This document shows, piece by piece, positions 61,101 to 64,000 of a DNA stretch of 64,000 nt. Source of the stretch: Mesostigma viride (Eukaryota; Streptophyta; Mesostigmatophyceae; Mesostigmatales; Mesostigmataceae); contig RPFO01000670.1 of the NCBI GenBank assembly GCA_009746045.1, positions 822,454 to 886,453 of the forward strand. Direction: 5' to 3'. Every line of letters begins with the position of its first letter. Position 1 is the stretch's first letter. Made by a program: the position numbers and the translations under genes. The notes beneath the pieces are model-generated. The model was given only the letters and a program-made list of their open reading frames with translations. It was not told the DNA's origin and ran no database searches.

Positions 61101-63078
61101 TCGGGCACCCAGCAAGGGGACCCCCTGGGACCCCTGTACTTTGCCGCCCCCCTCCAGGGTTGCCTCCAAGCGGTCCATGCTGCCCACCCGGCGGTCGCTA
61201 TTCAGGCCTACTTGGATGATATCTACCTTCTGGGCCCTGTGCCGGACACCACCGCGGCTCTGCTGGCACTGCAGACCGCGGTGGCCGACATCAACCTCCA
61301 GTTGACCCTGGCCAAGTGCGCGGTGTACTCGCCCCAAGGTGATTGCTCCGGCTTTCCGCCCCAGCTCTTGGGCCGGGACGAGCGCCTCCATGGGTTGGAT
61401 GTCCTCGGCGTTCCGGTTGGCGACCCCGCGTTTGTCATCGATGCTCTGCGGGCCGCCCTCGAGGCACGCACTGAGGTACTGCCCTTGATTGCGCGCCTTC
61501 ATGATTCGCAGACCAAGGGTCTGCTTCTGTGGTTTTGCGCTCACCCTCGCGTCGTTCACTGGCTCCGGGGCGCTCTTCCGGCTCAGGTCCGGCTGGCCGC
61601 CGAGGGCCACGACGAACGCATCCAGTCGGCCTTGGCGCAGCTGGTCCCGGGCCCCGACCTCCCGCCACATGCTATTCGCATTGCCTCCCTGCCTGCACGG
61701 ATGGGTGGCTGCGGTCTGACTCGTGCCGCCCGGCTGGCCCCAGCAGCATTTTTGGGCTCCGTCGCTCAGTCGTGGGCGGAAAGCTGCCGGCTCCTGCCCC
61801 TTTTGGCAACAGCAGCGCCTGACCTCCTGGACCCCAGCAGCCCTTTGCCCTTCGTCACCGCCATCCAGGAGGCCTATGCTGAGATCCAGCAGGCCTGTTC
61901 TCCCGTCCGTGCCGCTCAGGCGGTACAGCGCCACCTCCCTCGCGGCACTCCCTCGGTCGCCTCCGTTCAATCTCCCGCCGCATTCCCTGCTCGCGTCATC
62001 GATAAACACCAGAAAACCTACGCGGGTATTCTGCACACGGCTGATTGGATTGCTCTTTTCGCGGACCTCAACGCCCAGGGACGTGCGTGGCTGTTCTCGC
62101 TTTCCTTGCGGAGTGTGGGCTCGGCGTACCTTCGTGCTCTTCCCATGGCCCCCCCATTCGCCTTGGCTCCCAGCCACTACTCGGTGGCGCTCCGGCACCA
62201 GCTATTTGCCCCGCAGCCTCTTGTTCCGGCCGGGCGGCCTTGTGGTAGCTGTGGGCAGCCGCTGGATCCCACGGGGACTCACTACCTTGCCTGCATGGGG
62301 GGCCAACAGAATCAGAATTGGTATTTGTATTTGCACACTGTCCTCCTGACGGTGGTGCTCGCCATGATTCGGTCGGTTTTCCCCCACGCGAACATCCGGT
62401 CCGAGGATGCGGATGGCGCTGCCTTCTATTCCCCCAACCACCGGCCTGACATCGTGGTGCTGGACTTTGAGGGGGTGGCCGGCATCTGCTTATTGACGTT
62501 TCGGTGGCGCGGCCCTTGGCTCTTAGCCACGTGGCTGGGGCCTCCCTCACGGCAGGTTACACGGCGGACCGGGCGGAGCGGGCCAAGCTCCTGGCCTACG
62601 GCGACGTCGGGCACCATCGTGTGGTGCCCTTTGTCCTGGAGGAGTTTGGGGCCATGGGGCCCCTGACCTCCGCCTTCTTCAAGGAGTCTGGAGTGTTGCC
62701 GGCTCCGGGAGGACCGGCTGGACCTGGAGGGCCAGCGGGCCCCATGGTCGGCGCGGACCTGGACGTCATATTGGCGTCAGCGCTTGTCGGTGGCGCTGAC
62801 TCGGGCCATGGCTGACATCATGCTCCGCCGTACGCGGGCTGATTTTGCGGTGCAGCAGGGCTATTAGGTTCCTCCCGTTAGGCGTTTCCATTGGTCTTAT
62901 CGTAGTATAGAGCTTTGACATGGCTCTGTATATAGGTTTATAGCTGGGCGTTTGCTTTGGTTTGAGTGATTTCACTCTGCTGTAAGTAATTATATTTTTA
63001 ATATATATGTGGCTTTATATTGGTTATGTTTACTTGGGTGCCTTCACTTTGATGCAAGTAATTATATATTTTAATATA
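58130..63078 (+). mobile_element. LINE family A, copy A3, nearly full length, 5'-truncated
   Basis: Begins inside the N-terminal region, after the place where B1 has its PHD finger, and runs to the 3' UTR and TA tail. It shares the tail with A1. At the tail it meets A4, inverted. Confidence 0.88.
58319..62864 (+). pseudogene. LINE A3 polyprotein (RING-H2 / C2H2 / RT / RLE), several frameshifts
   Basis: 58,319-59,185: conserved N-terminal region read directly into the RING start CAICLEPF, so the N-terminal and RING parts are one polyprotein. After a break near 59,185 the RING-H2 continues in another frame (CRLPACGHTFHQAC, CPLC). C2H2 region about 59,700-59,870. Further breaks near 60,170 and 60,700 lead to RT (VRPIACGEVLRKLVGKVICR, TQQGDPLG, YLDDIYLLG at about 61,208-61,234) and the CCHC/RLE part. 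A lost G near 62,473 and a 5-base insertion near 62,688 break the C-terminus relative to intact A1. Confidence 0.88.
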
Positions 63079-63195
63079 TATATTAAAAATATAATTACTT
63101 ACAGCAGAGTGAAATCACTCAAACCAAAGCAAACGCCCAGCTATAAACCTATATACAGAGCCATGTCAAAGCTCTATACTACGATAAGACCAATG
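63079..63195 (-). mobile_element. LINE family A, copy A4, 3' end, cut by second Copia E
   Basis: Inverse of the A 3' UTR tail joined tail to tail to A3. It stops at ACCAATG where a Copia E LTR begins. The same sequence continues in A2 (GGAAACGCC), so A4 is not truncated but interrupted, and its remainder should lie beyond the window. The duplication is expected to be CAATG. Confidence 0.8.
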
Positions 63196-63812
63196 AGTTA
63201 ACGTAAAGGATTTACGTTAGATGGATAGAGATTGTTACGCTCTTTCCAACGGCACCTTGAACGCCTCATGTGGTTAAGGAACGTAAAAGTTATGACGTTT
63301 CCTAGGCTGTGCCGACAGTACCCGGCGCGCCACTGTGGGCGCGTACGGACACAGGATGTACAAGTGTCACTTTGATAGTCCGCAGGACGTTGACAGGACT
63401 TGTACAGGACTTGATGGTCAATTGATAGGTAGGCGCACTGTAGCGCGCCAGGACCTATGAGACAATTGATGCTGACTAGTGTACGGATAGGTCCACAGGA
63501 CTAGCCGTATGGACAATTGATAGATCTGCGCGCCAAAGGCGTGCCAGAGTCTGTGTAATCAATTGATTGACAGTTCAGCTGTGACAGTGCAGCTGAATAC
63601 TTGGACGCGTCCCTAGTAAGCTATATGAGTGACTTGGTCACACCGGGACGCTAGTTCTTGCGTGCACGTTCTCTTGGCACTGCGACCCTGTCGTCTGTGC
63701 TGCGTGCAGTCTTGGAAGTGACGTGACTTACGTCTGTGTTTCCTGATTATTAATAAAGGCAACTTCCTGCAAGAACCATGGCGGAATTCGTGGCATTCTT
63801 ACCCTCACAACT
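63196..63812 (+). repeat. 5' LTR of a second Copia E copy
   Basis: 617 bp from AGTTAACG to CACAACT, with few changes against the first E copy (for example CATGTGG near 63,269 and GATTATTAATAAAGG near 63,747). Followed by the same leader as the first copy. Confidence 0.95.
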
Positions 63813-63836
63813 CGTATTACACGCTCTGTCAAAAAG

Positions 63837-64000
63837 ATGCCAAATTCGGAAGAATTTCGGATTCCGGACGATGAGGAAATAGCCGCTCCGCCGGCTGGTT
63901 CTTCGTCAAGACCGACTGTGCCGTCGTGGCAACAATTGCTCGACGAAGTTACAGTTTCGCTCGACGAGCTTCATCGTCAGCAGCGTGCAGCTCACGCATT
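63837..64000 (+). CDS. ORF0 of second Copia E copy, partial
   Basis: Same start as 48,755 (MPNSEEFRIPDDEE). The visible differences (near 63,916, 63,931, 63,951 and 63,957) are mostly in third codon positions, a sign of selection on the protein. It runs off the window. Confidence 0.75.
   Translation, partial: MPNSEEFRIPDDEEIAAPPAGSSSRPTVPSWQQLLDEVTVSLDELHRQQRAAHA

Noticed and set aside
56173-63078. Twin-priming inversion of a single LINE
   Set aside because: Both parts carry 3' tails and overlap in content; twin priming gives non-overlapping 5' and 3' parts with one tail.

Overview
This is a eukaryotic nuclear window made almost entirely of transposable elements and repeats. It has no operons, no clear rRNA gene and no intact host gene. 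GC-rich LINEs, zinc-knuckle Copia elements, a chromodomain integrase, GT-AG-like exon remnants and long satellites point to a repeat-rich microbial eukaryote, probably an alga. I cannot name the lineage from sequence alone.

Layout. 1-9,661: restriction-like-endonuclease (RLE) LINEs. A1 (+) meets B1 (-) tail to tail; a 230-bp tandem array at the 5' end of B1 separates it from a truncated copy, B2. 9,664-27,144: an AT-rich and satellite-rich stretch with candidate minus-strand host exons (around 10.0, 14.5-16.2 and 24.4-25.0 kb), a 94-bp mini solo LTR, a 173-bp satellite, two 51-54-bp minisatellite blocks, a hairpin array, a LINE ORF1-like gene (20.1-21.2 kb), long GGGA/CCCT tracts and a 592-bp inverted-repeat MITE. 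27,145-44,586: Copia element C (-). It is bounded by ACAAT target duplications and carries a nested Copia element D (+, 30,755-39,259, duplication GTCGT, identical LTRs) and an 881-bp compound palindrome (28,017-28,897, duplication CAAAC). 45,309-48,056: a chromovirus-type Gypsy integrase remnant with an unknown ORF downstream. 48,115-55,937: Copia element E (+, duplication GTATA). 56,173-63,195: LINE A copies in inverted arrangement (A2 -, A3 +, A4 -). 63,196-64,000: the start of a second E copy, inserted in A4.

Most notable. Copia families C, D and E all encode the order GAG - integrase - aspartic protease - reverse transcriptase - RNase H, with the protease after the integrase. Classical Copia has GAG-PR-IN-RT-RH and Gypsy has GAG-PR-RT-RH-IN. 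All three also share a D-x29-E integrase spacing, an HGDD reverse transcriptase box, a D-T-N/Q protease box and LTRs that begin AGTT and end AACT instead of TG...CA. C and E have an extra ORF before gag, and in E gag and pol are separated only by one UGA. This looks like a distinct, perhaps undescribed, retrotransposon lineage. Its integration signature (AGTT/AACT ends, 5-bp duplication) is also carried by two non-coding elements, the 94-bp mini LTR and the 881-bp palindrome, which suggests mobilisation in trans.

The second notable system is the LINE: one polyprotein combines a PHD finger, a RING-H2 finger, C2H2 fingers, reverse transcriptase and a C-terminal CCHC/PD-(D/E)XK nuclease. Many genes carry single-base frameshifts, often in homopolymers, even where the LTRs are identical. 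Some of these breaks may be assembly errors.
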